Shown here: in pieces, positions 1-9,882 of the stretch
How the letters are laid out: the number at the start of each line of letters is the position of its first letter
How positions within the stretch are numbered: the first letter of the stretch is position 1
NCBI GenBank assembly: GCA_006384855.1
Contig: VCJN01001631.1
Location: 55,943-119,942, forward strand
DNA length: 64,000 nt
Direction: 5' to 3'
Origin: Tetraselmis striata
Lineage: Eukaryota > Chlorophyta > Chlorodendrophyceae > Chlorodendrales > Chlorodendraceae
Notes under the pieces: generated by a model
What the model saw: the letters and a program-made list of their open reading frames with translations, nothing else
Database searches by the model: none
Told to the model about the DNA's origin: nothing
Translations under genes and position numbers: made by a program

Positions 1-127
1 ACTGTGCGTGAAAGTGCACCTATACCTGTGATGCCGCTGCAGGCGACCCTATATAGCAGGATCCGATGCTCGTGTATTTTCTTCATACTTATTTATATAA
101 GGAAGTGTACAGGGACTGATAAAGGGA

Positions 128-130
<3 letters not shown>

Positions 131-210
<80 letters not shown>

Positions 211-262
211 AATATATATATATATATATACATATGTATATCTATCTATGTATATATATATA
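131..262. repeat. compound microsatellite (TC)n-(CA)n-(TA)n
   Basis: A TC-dinucleotide tract (about 131-172) runs directly into a CA tract (173-208), followed by AT-rich TA/TATC repeats to about 262. Open frames across it encode only dipeptide repeats and are not genes. Confidence 0.97.
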
Positions 263-1567
263 ATCTGTGTATTAGGCAACTGATGCCAGGGAACCGAAAA
301 ACCGTAGAGACGCTGCACGGGGTTCCACTGTTGCCAGTCCTGCCCCAAGGGCGGGAAAAACAACGGATGCACGCCCAGGAGTAGCGCTATAGCTGTGGAT
401 GTAAACAGAATAATGCATAATGTAGGGAAATTCAGCCCGCAGCCGAATTCGTGCGCGCGTGCATATGCGTAAGTTGCAAAGGCTAGTACGCCTGGTCATA
501 TGCTGTGACGGCGCGCTGGACCTGATAGTACCGCGCTGTAGCCGTTGATGCCATCAACGATTTCATTTATGCCGAAACAGTGCGTGTGGCGATAGCGCTG
601 AAAGACCATAAATTGCGCCATCCATGCCCATACGTAGCCACGGGCCACACTCGGCGCCGAATTTATAGCACTTCCCCCTTGGTATGCGATCTACCGGCAA
701 TGCATGTAGAGCATTGAAATTAGGTCATTCATGGTATGTTGCAAGCCCTATCTATTGATTCCGTTGGTTTTGGAGCAATTCATGGCAAAATTCTTAAAAT
801 CTTGTTGTAATCATTGCATGCTCAAGCATGAAAGGGTTCTCGCGGCCCCCTCGCTGTAGGGCCTTTCGTGTATGGTCGCTAGTGCATGACTATGTGCCCA
901 TAGAGCGTTTTCGTGGGCCGAGCGGCACGAGAACGGCGCGGCATTCATTGCCTCGATGATGCTGGAAACAACGCTGGGAAAAAGGCGAACAAAATATGGC
1001 GCCCAAACCCATCCCTGAAGGGGGGCATGAACAAAGTATGCTCGAGTGGTTTGATGCGTGCATCCAAAACACTGCCTCATCACCGGGTAATGGGTACTGA
1101 GACGCATGCACCATAAGGTTCCACGCCTCTTATTTGGCCAATTGTTGCAATGCGCGCCATGCTCCCTCCTACTACGTTAAGGGCGGAAACGTGCCGAAAT
1201 GTGCCCGGACGCCCGCGAGATTGTGACATCTGTTTTTTACGTTTTCGCGTACGCAATCGTCCACATTTTTCACTGAGCAGTGCCTGAGCCGCTGCTATAT
1301 ATTTCCAGTCTAATATTTAACGATTGCCTGGCAAGGCAGCACTGCAGTCGCGCTGGTGTCAATACATAACGTGCAGTGGCCCACGCTCACGTGTCTACAC
1401 CCCGCCTAAAACCACCCTAGCCCCTAGCCGTGCAACATCCCAGAGTTTCAGGTCAGAAACCCTAGATAAAGACTAAAGTCGCCTTATTTTCGCAAATCTC
1501 ACATTCCGCGAAAAGGGGCCGAAGACTTCTGTGGAGCGGTGTATACCATGTCACATGAATTATCACG
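263..1567. other. intergenic, no gene recognised
   Basis: Short open frames exist on both strands but none has a recognisable domain or coherent splice sites. The stretch ends where the recombinase element begins at 1568. Confidence 0.6.
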
Positions 1568-1593
1568 TTTCAAAGTTGAGTCTGGTTTTGCCA
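1568..1593 (-). repeat. B2 terminal repeat of the recombinase element
   Basis: Second copy of the 26-bp B repeat. It marks the right end of the element in its own orientation. Confidence 0.78.
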
Positions 1594-1684
1594 AAAAGGT
1601 CGCGCAGGCTGTTTTACACGGTCAAGAGCCGAAATTGGCAGGATGGTTTAGCGAAAGCGTGGAGGGAAAACGAAGTCAGGGGGG

Positions 1685-1871
1685 GCGCTGCGTGGAACGT
1701 AGCGAAAACTGGAAGATGGCAGGCTCAGCTGTTCTGGCTGCTTTTATGTCTACTCGTGCTGCACCCAACAAAGGCGCAACAACAGTTACTAGCTCCCGTA
1801 CCACTGCGCAGCACTTGTAGCTAAAAAGCGGTTAGGTCAAGGATGGAAACCCCATAAACTAGTTTAGATCA
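1685..1871 (-). repeat. A2 internal repeat of the recombinase element
   Basis: Same length as 4581-4767 with no indel seen. The differences I noticed are T/C in 'gaacgTagcg' versus 'gaacgCagcg' and A/C in 'gctaAaaagc' versus 'gctaCaaagc'. It directly abuts B1. Confidence 0.9.
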
Positions 1872-1897
1872 TTTCAAAGTTGAGTCTGGTTTTGCCA
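1872..1897 (-). repeat. B1 repeat of the recombinase element
   Basis: These 26 bp match 1568-1593 exactly and lie immediately next to A2, forming the B1A2 junction expected of split direct repeats. Confidence 0.8.
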
Positions 1898-1950
1898 GTC
1901 TTGAGCGAACGTAGAGAGCGGTGGATTGACGGAGAAGGGGTAGCGCCAAG

Positions 1951-3612
1951 TCATGAAGGAGGCACTGGGAAGGCCACCGCTGCGGAGTCCTGTTGGACTT
2001 GGAAGTGGCGGAGGGGGGCGATGTGTCCAAAGAAGAACCACGCGCCAGGAGAAGGAAGAACGTTGGGGTCGATGTAGTCCAAAACGACATCAGAGTTAGT
2101 GGCCCAACCGCCTTGGTAGCGGATGTGGGACAGTGGCACTCCGATGGCGTTTGCTGCAGAGGCTGCGCCCTTGCGTAGACTGTGTGAAGTCCAGGAAGTG
2201 CCAGCAGGGGGGGCAGCGTTGACTAGGTTGACGGCTGTAGACAGCCAGTCTGACATCGTAGCCGCAGTCCAAGGTTTTGACTGCTCAGCCACATTGACAG
2301 CCCAGAAGTTGGAGGCAGCCAAGCCAACAGAAACCAGGGGGACAGATTGGACGTTGTCGATGAAGTGGCGCAAGAGACGTGCCACTCGAGGGTGCTCGGA
2401 CACCGGAAGGAGAAGTACGCGCAGGTCGTCGGGTCCCCGTCGGCCAGCGCGACCTTTCTCGCGGTACACTTGCAGGGTGATGCTGTAGTCGTCGATATGC
2501 ACGTCTCGCACTCGACAAGACACGCCAGTAAGGCCCCTGGCAAAGAACATAAAGTTGACAACCGAGGCCAGGAGGGCTCGGAAGTTGTGGTGGTACTCTG
2601 GGTAGGGAGCAGACACAATCAGCTCGGCCTTTGTGACGAAGCGGTAAGCCACATCCGCAGGCAGAGGGACACGCAAAGGGGCAGCGTCCAGTCGGCGCTG
2701 ACGCAGCATTAGCCCACGCCTTGCTGAAGTTAAGTGTAGGATGTCCTTGGCGATTGGGTCGAGGTTGTGCAGCTCGAAGAACGTGTTGATCGCAGACAGG
2801 TAAGGTTGCAGTGACTTAGCAGCGATATGCCCCCGCTCGCCGATCCAGGCAACGTACCGAACGACAGTCGCAGTAATCGCCTCCAGCGGGCTGATGTTCT
2901 CGGAGTCGTGGCAGAATTCCGCGAACTGAGACAGCCGGCCGGCATAGCTCTTGAGTGTCTGAGCGCTGAGGGAGCTGGAGAGTAGGTCGAGCGTCCGCTG
3001 GCCCAGCTCGTCTGAGCCGAACGCGTCCTGCAGTCGGGCTCGCAGTGAAGCAGCCCAAGGAGCGACAGCTTCGGGCTCGTCAATTACGTAAGTGCGTCGT
3101 TTTACTGACAGAGTTCCACCGGTACGACTACTGTTCGCAAAGTACTCGGCAGCAGCAGTTAGGTTCCCGGCGGTTGGCCGGTAGCTGCTGGACGGGTTTG
3201 CAGTAGCATCGGTACGGGTTTGCGGGGCTAGGTTCAGGTAAGAGGGCCGCCATGCGCGCCCTTCGCGCTCGTAGCGCCTGTCTCGCGCGTAACGTACCCG
3301 CGCGAAACTTGGTCGTTGCGAACTAGTTGTAACACGTAGTGTAACAACCGACGGACGCAGTGGTGGAATGGTACGGGAGGCGGTTAGTTGAGCCGCCATG
3401 TGCAGGTGTGCGGATGGTTGAGCCGCACTCGGCTGTAGCTGTGAGAAGCGCTGCACCGAGGAAGGTCTAAAGGAAGTCTGTAAGGTGGGGGGGTCAGGTC
3501 CTGACACAGGGCGCTCATCCCGCCGTTGAGCTGCAAGGGTGCGTCTTGCGGCGGTCACCGAAAGGTGGCCTCGCAAGGCTCCTGCAGCTCCGACGAAAGG
3601 CGCCCCACACCG
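1951..3612 (-). CDS. tyrosine recombinase (DIRS/PAT-type)
   Basis: The frame is open from just after the TGA at 3613 to its stop at 1951. The first ATG is at 3399-3397, so translation may use that start or read through from the gag-like frame. The last 330 residues form a phage-integrase-like catalytic domain. An Arg-containing box occurs around FFARGLTGVSCRVRD, then HSLRKGAASAAN supplies the H-x-x-R pair, GGWATNSDVVLDY supplies the His/Trp position and the final nucleophile Tyr, and DP follows. A SAM-like N-terminal domain precedes it (LSAQTLKSYAGRLSQF, then AWIGERG). All expected catalytic positions appear present. This enzyme class joins DNA through a 3'-phosphotyrosine and integrates circular intermediates without target duplication (family knowledge). 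The N-terminal 150 residues are low-complexity. Confidence 0.85.
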   Translation of the reverse strand, partial: RCGAPFVGAAGALRGHLSVTAARRTLAAQRRDERPVSGPDPPTLQTSFRPSSVQRFSQLQPSAAQPSAHLHMAAQLTASRTIPPLRPSVVTLRVTTSSQRPSFARVRYARDRRYEREGRAWRPSYLNLAPQTRTDATANPSSSYRPTAGNLTAAAEYFANSSRTGGTLSVKRRTYVIDEPEAVAPWAASLRARLQDAFGSDELGQRTLDLLSSSLSAQTLKSYAGRLSQFAEFCHDSENISPLEAITATVVRYVAWIGERGHIAAKSLQPYLSAINTFFELHNLDPIAKDILHLTSARRGLMLRQRRLDAAPLRVPLPADVAYRFVTKAELIVSAPYPEYHHNFRALLASVVNFMFFARGLTGVSCRVRDVHIDDYSITLQVYREKGRAGRRGPDDLRVLLLPVSEHPRVARLLRHFIDNVQSVPLVSVGLAASNFWAVNVAEQSKPWTAATMSDWLSTAVNLVNAAPPAGTSWTSHSLRKGAASAANAIGVPLSHIRYQGGWATNSDVVLDYIDPNVLPSPGAWFFFGHIAPLRHFQVQQDSAAVAFPVPPS

Positions 3613-4467
3613 TCACTCGTGCTCACCTTCGCGGCCACGTCCACGTCCGCCGCCACGTCCTCGCCCACGCCCGCGACCTGCAGCTGCAGCCGCTACTCGA
3701 GAAGTAGCGGTCGCCTTGGCGCTGCTGGCAACGGTCGCCTCGAAGACACGACGCTCGTAGTCCCTCATGAGGTCCCCAAAAATCGCAGAACCCAGATGCT
3801 CCGAAGCAGGCTGGAAATGCTGGGCTCGCAGCACGTCCAGAACACCTTGGTCACCGTGCACACGCTTGATCTCATTTAGCTTCCGCAGGAAGGCTAGACG
3901 AAAACGAAACGCCTTGTCGATGGCCTCGGCGTGATTCCGAGCTCTCGCGAGGTAGGGGGTGAAGTCCTGGTTGGTGGCGGGGACGTAAGGTAGCAGCTCG
4001 TCGAGCGCCACGAAAAGGGCGGCCATGTGGGCCCCGAAACATGACATCCACAAGTACTCCTCCTGGGCCGGCAGACGCCGGTCATCCTGCTTGAGGTACT
4101 CGTTCGTTAGGTCGGTGCTCAAAGGGAAAAGTCCAGGCACTCGGCTGACCGGTCGAACGGCCTCGTAACCAGACTCTGCTCTCTGCAGTAGCTCTGGCAC
4201 CGCGAGGTAATCATCCTCGGCACTCACGGATTTTGCTCCGACACGGCCGCTCTGGGCTAGCTCTAGCAAGTCGGGGCGCTCTGCGGCTCCCCCGCTGCCT
4301 GTCGGCTGTCCCGCGAAGCGCTGCCCTGAGCCGGAGCCATGTGCCCCTTCTCCATCAACAACGCGATCACGAGCCGTCAATTGTGCCACAGCTGTAGCCA
4401 GCGCACGCACATCTGCTTGCAGCGACTCCAGTGTCAGCTCGGCGACGGGTTCTTCTCCATCTGGCAT
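3613..4467 (-). CDS. gag-like protein of the tyrosine-recombinase element
   Basis: About 284 codons from the ATG at 4467-4465 (protein start MPDGEEPV) to a TGA at 3615-3613. The N-terminal part is acidic to neutral. The middle is helical-looking and contains CFGAHMAALFVALDEL. The C-terminus is a run of about 25 residues of RG/RGG repeats, typical of a nucleic-acid-binding Gag tail. No zinc knuckle is visible. It lies in the same reading frame as the recombinase, separated from it only by the TGA. A diverged, broken copy of the same protein is recognisable on the plus strand at about 12440-12935 (shared words AELTLESLQ, GGAAERPDLL, GAKSVS). The role in packaging element RNA is inferred from position and composition, not from a recognised domain. 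Confidence 0.65.
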   Translation of the reverse strand: MPDGEEPVAELTLESLQADVRALATAVAQLTARDRVVDGEGAHGSGSGQRFAGQPTGSGGAAERPDLLELAQSGRVGAKSVSAEDDYLAVPELLQRAESGYEAVRPVSRVPGLFPLSTDLTNEYLKQDDRRLPAQEEYLWMSCFGAHMAALFVALDELLPYVPATNQDFTPYLARARNHAEAIDKAFRFRLAFLRKLNEIKRVHGDQGVLDVLRAQHFQPASEHLGSAIFGDLMRDYERRVFEATVASSAKATATSRVAAAAAGRGRGRGRGGGRGRGREGEHE

Positions 4468-4580
4468 GGTAACGCACGGACGTACGGATGAGAATATCAC
4501 ACTCGGGTGGCGAGCCGGGTGTGGTCTTGAACAACCTGGGGTGACCTTGCTCGCAACTGGTTACGAGACAGTTTTTACAT

Positions 4581-4767
4581 CGCTGCGTGGAACGCAGCGA
4601 AAACTGGAAGATGGCAGGCTCAGCTGTTCTGGCTGCTTTTATGTCTACTCGTGCTGCACCCAACAAAGGCGCAACAACAGTTACTAGCTCCCGTACCACT
4701 GCGCAGCACTTGTAGCTACAAAGCGGTTAGGTCAAGGATGGAAACCCCATAAACTAGTTTAGATCAA
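4581..4767 (-). repeat. A1 terminal repeat of the recombinase element
   Basis: A 187-bp direct repeat of 1685-1871. In the element's orientation it is the left end, upstream of the gag-like frame, so it is the likely site of the promoter (inference). Confidence 0.9.
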
Positions 4768-5304
4768 TATGGGCTATTCTGCACACTCGATTCCAACATT
4801 CCCGTGGTGTAGCAGCGACTTCTCCGTTGGACTTCCGGATAGGGGCAACTTTGCCTCCTAATTGCCGAGGGGCTCATCAGAAACAGCAGCATGCAGTGAG
4901 CACAACACATGGGCATGGTAGAACACTGTAGTGTGGTTAGGGGTGCCGCCGCGGCAGCGAGACCGTGTGTAGATGGGACTGTTGGGGCTCGCTTGTTGTT
5001 TATACCGATTCCGGTAGGAGCATGTCCGAATTCGGAGGGGAAAAAGTTTCTTCTATCGATGAGTAATTTCTCCGCACCTCGCCGGGACCCGTACCCGGAG
5101 CGTGATTACGGTGAGTTTGCGGCGATTTTTTACATGTGGCGAGGCGGGACACAATACTGTGAGCATGCAGCCCCCCTCCCCCCTCCCTGAAGACCCCCTT
5201 CCATGGGGGACCTTAGACCCCCTCCGCGCCCTGCCGCGCCTAGCACCCGACCACTCTGGCGCGTGCCCAGGCTCCCCGCGGAGCTGGCTGCCCGTCTGGA
5301 CAGC
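4768..5304. other. intergenic
   Basis: No gene recognised. It separates the recombinase element from the 3' end of the PP2C gene and presumably contains the PP2C terminator, but I see no clear poly(A) signal to place it. Confidence 0.5.
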
Positions 5305-8300
5305 CTACAGTTTCGACTTCACGCCGGCGTCGGCGTCCACCGCGGTGATGTACGACACGACGACGGTGATGTCGTCCATCTTGCCGCCCTTGAACATGAA
5401 GCCCACCTGCGCCAGGCCGCCCCAGTTCAGCTTAGCTGCGGCCCAGTGACGGGCGGTGGTGGACTTGGGGTTGCCGAAATCACAAAACCTACAAAACCCT
5501 AGACACGGCACCGCGACACACCTGAGGATCAATTTGGGGATTGGGTTTGATTAGGGCTTTATAGGGAATCATCTGGGGTTGCCGCCTCAGTGACCGCGGC
5601 GATTCCCGGCATGGGGTGGCCGGCAGGAGAAAGAAGCGCGGCCGGCACTAGGCTCCATCCACACACACCCCTTTCCCTTGCATGACACCCTAAACCCCAT
5701 ACCCCCCGTCAACACGGACAAAAGGAAAGACACATGTGCCAAGGAGAGGAAATGTGGCACACAACAGGGCACGCATGCGTGTTTGCTGTCCCCGCCTCCG
5801 AGACAGTCAACGGGTTGCGCATGCCACCCCGGGTCGTACAAGTGGGGTCCCCTTACGGGGACGAAAGACAACGCCACTTGCTCGGCCACCCCGGTGGCTG
5901 CTCGCCGCTCCGCAAAGCACGTACCGCCGCGGTTCTTGTTCTCACGACAGGTGACGTCAAGCAGCAAGAGCACTTGGCGGGCTGGGGCGGGGACGGGAGC
6001 CAGCGGGGCGGCCTGCCTGTTGCGCCGCCATCCCAAACGGCGACATCATCTCGGTGTCCTTGGCCGCGACGTGGGCGAGGGTGCCGATGCTCTTGGCCGA
6101 CTTTGCGGGGTCGGCGCCGCCAGCCTTGTTCTGGCGGGCCGCGCCGCACCGGCAGCCCCCGTCAGTCCAACGGGTCATAGGCGAATGCGGATCTTCGTGA
6201 ATTTGTAGCCGGATTGCCACAGACTGGCGATCCGTTTTGCGGGCGGCGGACAGGGAAAGGGCAACTGGGAGGGTTTTGGAGGCAATTTCTGGGTACCCGT
6301 GAATCGCCGTCCACGACATTCGGTGTCGCGTGAAAGTCACCCTTCCAACCCCTCCCTCCCACGAAGGAAAGAAAACAAGTGGGGAGTCTTCCAAAAAAAG
6401 CACATAACATCAGTATACATGCATCAAGCAGAATAAAGTAAACATTCTTCTGGGAAGCACATGGGGCTTATGTTTGAACACTGTGCGCGTGCGGGAACTG
6501 GTTGTGTGTTTCATTCATGATCAGATCACATGAGATGAGATCAAGAGTCGGCATCGAGCTGGAAAGATCGCCGGCGCGCTGGCGGTGGCTGTCCTGAGAA
6601 GCTCCCCGCCGGGAAAGCAGGGCACGCGGGGGTGGGGCAGCCCGTTCATACAGGCATGGCGGTCCTGGGAACTTCACCGGAAGACACCGCTAGACCGTAC
6701 GGGAACACTAGGACAGCTAACATGACCGGGATAGGAAACCCATAAAGACGTTTATGACACGATGCGGCAAGGGGGGGGGGGGGGGGAGGGGGGGGGGGGG
6801 GGGGGGTCGCACCACGGCCGCGAGGTGCGCGATCTCGTCGGTGAACACGTTGTCAAAGAGGCCGTCGGTGCCCATGATGACAATGTCTCCCTCCAGGACA
6901 GGCACGCTGAACATGGCGGCCGCCTCGGGCGGGTCGCTCATGCCCGCCTCGCTCCCCAGCTGGAAGGGGAAGTTGAAGTCGTGCTGCTGCTGGGGGCTCT
7001 TGAAGATGATCTGCACGCACGTAGGGCTCGGCCTCGGCCCTTGCTGGAACCCCCTTCGGATGCTCCCCACCCCCAACCCCCCCACTTATGTTTATCACAC
7101 CCAAAACATAACGAGACAAATACAACACAAAACATTGTCATTTGATCTAATTTGCAGAAAAATGCACCTTTTTATTATATTCTGTATTTTGTTTCAAAAC
7201 ACAGTGCAAAGCTAGAATGCTTAGAAAGAGAAGAAAGGGAGGGGGGTGGGGGGGGGCGGGCAGGGCAGGGCGCCACCAGGGCAGAGAGCCGTGGCGCACC
7301 TCAATGGGGCACCCCGTAAACAGCGTACAAGCAGTGTGGGAGGGGACTCCCTGCGCCGTGTGCCATATGGATGGGGACCTGGTCGAAGAAGAGAGGTATG
7401 GAGAGACAAGCGAGCCCGAGGGGGGGGGGGAGGGGGGGGAGGGGGTGGAAGACGCACCCGCTCGCCCCGGACGATGATCAGGCCCGAGTCGCCCAGGTTG
7501 GCGGCGTGCACGGTGTCGTTACCCATGGCCACGATGCACGCTGTTGAGGAGCCTGTGGGTGGGGTTAGGGGGAGAAAGAGGGAAGGGAGGGGGGGGAGGC
7601 AGAGTCTCAGCAAAGCCCCCTGACCCTCTGAAGCAGCCCCCCCCCCCCCCCCCCCTCTCTCCCCCCCACCTGCCTCCCGGTACACCCTGTGGCCCTTCCC
7701 CATGCTCAGCCATGTGCGCCCCCCCCCCCCCCCCCCTCTTCCCCCCGCGTCAGAGCCAAACACATACAGAGCTGCCTGGCATGGACTGCGGTGCGCTGGC
7801 CGGCACGCGCCGAGGAAGCAAAAGCCGATCCCAACCCCCATGCCTGGCCCAACTCCCCAAAACAGCTTGCAGTTATGCATAATGATACATTTATAATGTA
7901 TACATATGCCATTATGCGGCAGTAAACATACCAAACCCGCACTCTGTCACCCGCAAACATCGTACAATTGTACGTTTTAAATACACGATATAAACATGGA
8001 TTTGCCCCCCCCCCCCCCCCCCCCCCCCCGTCAAACACACACCCCCTCATGCTTTCGGCACTGTTGCCTACCCTGCCCCCTGCTCCCCTCCCCCCCCGAT
8101 GGACACTACGCGAGCAATGCGCTGCGCGCGCACCCTGCACATGGGTCTGCCCATAGGCCTGCTTCAGGATGCGCAGCGGGCTGCTCTCCTCCACCACCGT
8201 CTCCTTCGCCGCGGCCCCCTGGCAGTTCTTCATCAGCAGCCGCGAGTACGCGCCCGCGTCCACGCCCACCTCCGCCTGCAATGCACCGAGCGCCCGGCGC

Positions 8301-9601
8301 AGCGTCAGCCCCCCCCCCCCCCCAGCCTCTTTCCTCGGCAGGGGGGCTATGGCGCTGAGCATCCCAGTGTGCGGTCAGCACAGAGGGCTATGCTTCACCA
8401 AAGCACACGCGAGGGGGGGGGGGGGGGGGGGGGGCTGCCTCACCCAGCCACCCACACCGTCCGCCACGCCGGTGACATGGCCGCAGTCGGAGATGAAGTA
8501 CGCGTCCTCCCCGCCCTTGGCCATCTTCTCGGGGTGCGGCAGCATGAACGCGCCCGACACCAGTTTCAACTTGCCGCTGTTGGGCGCAAAGGAAGGAGTG
8601 GCAGAGTACGAGGGGTGGGAGGAGGGGTCCGCAGTCAGTGCAGTAGTGGGTGCGGGCCAGGGCGCGGGACACGGGCAAGGATGGCACCGCCCAGGTTCAG
8701 CTTGGGGTCATCAAGGGGGGGGGGGGGGGGGGGGGGATGTTCGCCTGCCACTGGCGGGGCCACCGCCGTTGCCGCCACCGCTGGCGCTGATCTTCTCACC
8801 GACGGCGCCGCTTGGCATGCTCTGGGCCTCTTCCGTGCTGTCCGGCCCGCTCATGGCGCTGATGCGCCAGACAGATGCACCCTGCGCAGGCAACGTGGCA
8901 TTGTTATCACACTTCAGGGTCTATGTAAAGAATAGCTATAAGTAGCATCATCTACAGTCCTAGCTAGGAGCACAGATAGGGGGGGGGGGGGGGGGGGGGG
9001 GGGGTTACACACCAAATGGTTCGACGACTGATACATGAAGACATTTGCCGCAGGCGTATTGGGTTGGAAAACGATCAGGCAAGGGGCGGCTAAAGAGGTA
9101 AATGATGTGAAGGGGGTGGTGCGAAAGGTGGTGGGGCGACGAGCCCGACGCGCGCACCTTGACGGCAGCCGTCGAGAGCGCGCCCAAGTTGGCGCCTACA
9201 CCCGCCGCTGCCTTGACGAGCCCATCGGACCAATACTGCGGCAGCGAGCGCCACCTGGCGGCCGGCGCGCCGCCGCCGTCGCCGCCAGAGCCGCCAAAGA
9301 AGCCGCCAGGCGGAAAGGGGGGGGCACCACCGGCAGCGAGGGGGGCGAACCAGCCATCACCGTCAGACGCCGCGGCCGCCATCCCCGCAGCTGAAAGGCC
9401 GGGCTTCAGCGCCGCCGACCGCCTGGTGGCCGCCACAAGCATCGCGGGGCGCTGCGGGGGAGGGGCGCCGGTGGGGGTGCCGCCGGGACGCTGGGAGCCG
9501 CTGGTCGCCGGGCGCCTGCAGCTGCCTGCGCGAGCGACGCAATACATTTCCGTGCTTGCTGCGCTTGGTACCCGCCTAGCGTCCGGGTGGACGGGCGACA
9601 C
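5305..9601 (-). CDS. PP2C-family Ser/Thr protein phosphatase, 8 exons
   Basis: Hand-built exons in coding order: 9601-9158, 8881-8745, 8576-8444, 8275-8134, 7552-7458, 7010-6813, 6130-6017, 5406-5305. Phases agree throughout, giving 454 aa. Residues 1-150 are Ala/Gly/Arg-rich and could be an organelle transit peptide. The PP2C core follows in order: [25 protein letters not shown] (metal-binding ED), GVADGVGGW (DGVGGW metal motif), [33 protein letters not shown] and finally [13 protein letters not shown]. The spelling matches the plant plastid/mitochondrial PP2C group that includes At4g16580 and At5g66720. Introns 2 and 7 fit only a GC donor. Introns 2, 3, 5 and 6 have a C-run on the coding strand within about 15 nt of the donor. 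The reaction is Mg/Mn-dependent phosphoprotein dephosphorylation; substrates are unknown. The start choice is the first ATG-type position in the open frame and is the least certain part. Confidence 0.88.
6788..9004. repeat. homopolymer tracts in the PP2C introns
   Basis: G runs on the plus strand (C on the coding strand) lie at 6788-6806, 8413-8434, 8715-8736 and 8979-9004, with an interrupted run near 7420-7445. C runs on the plus strand (G on the coding strand) lie near 7637-7654, 7720-7736, 8006-8029 and 8311-8324. All fall in the modelled introns, none in exons. Confidence 0.9.
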
Positions 9602-9882
9602 TTCGGATGAGGTTAGGGGTGCACAGGAGTGACGATCAGGCCGGCGGTGTGGCCCCGAGGAAACGCTCAGTGTCTCGCGAGGACGAGCGACTACCGGGAC
9701 GTCTATGGGGCAAGTGCAGGTGGTTGTGGACTGGCTTTCGAGATGAGCCGGGCGGTAGTGGAGCAGCTATCAGGGCGCGATCATCCGGCGACGTTCCCCG
9801 GAAGTGTTCCCGCATGGTCGCACGTGACCTCTGACGCGGCAATCATCGCAGCAGCAGGCGACGGGACGACGCAAGTACGATG

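Larger units (their letters stand above)
1568..4767 (-). mobile_element. compact tyrosine-recombinase element with split direct repeats
   Basis: Read on the minus strand the order is A1 (4767-4581), gag-like frame (4467-3613), tyrosine recombinase (3612-1951), B1 (1897-1872), A2 (1871-1685), about 90 bp, then B2 (1593-1568). A1 and A2 are 187-bp direct repeats without indels and I count about two mismatches. B1 and B2 share 26 bp. B1 abuts A2 exactly. The A1-body-B1A2-B2 plan is the split-direct-repeat layout of PAT/Ngaro-type DIRS-order elements (known biology). I find no reverse transcriptase or RNase H inside the 3.2 kb, so it is either a derivative that lost them or a distinct compact type. 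The near-identity of A1 and A2 suggests recent activity. A decayed relative lies at 12133-12940. Confidence 0.82.

Noticed and set aside
4..384. Open frames across the TC/CA/TA microsatellite
   Set aside because: They encode only Ser-Leu, His-Thr and Ile-Tyr dipeptide runs, a by-product of dinucleotide repeats.
7221..8362. Long Gly/Pro-rich frames over the PP2C introns
   Set aside because: They arise from C/G homopolymers; the coherent PP2C splice model explains the region.
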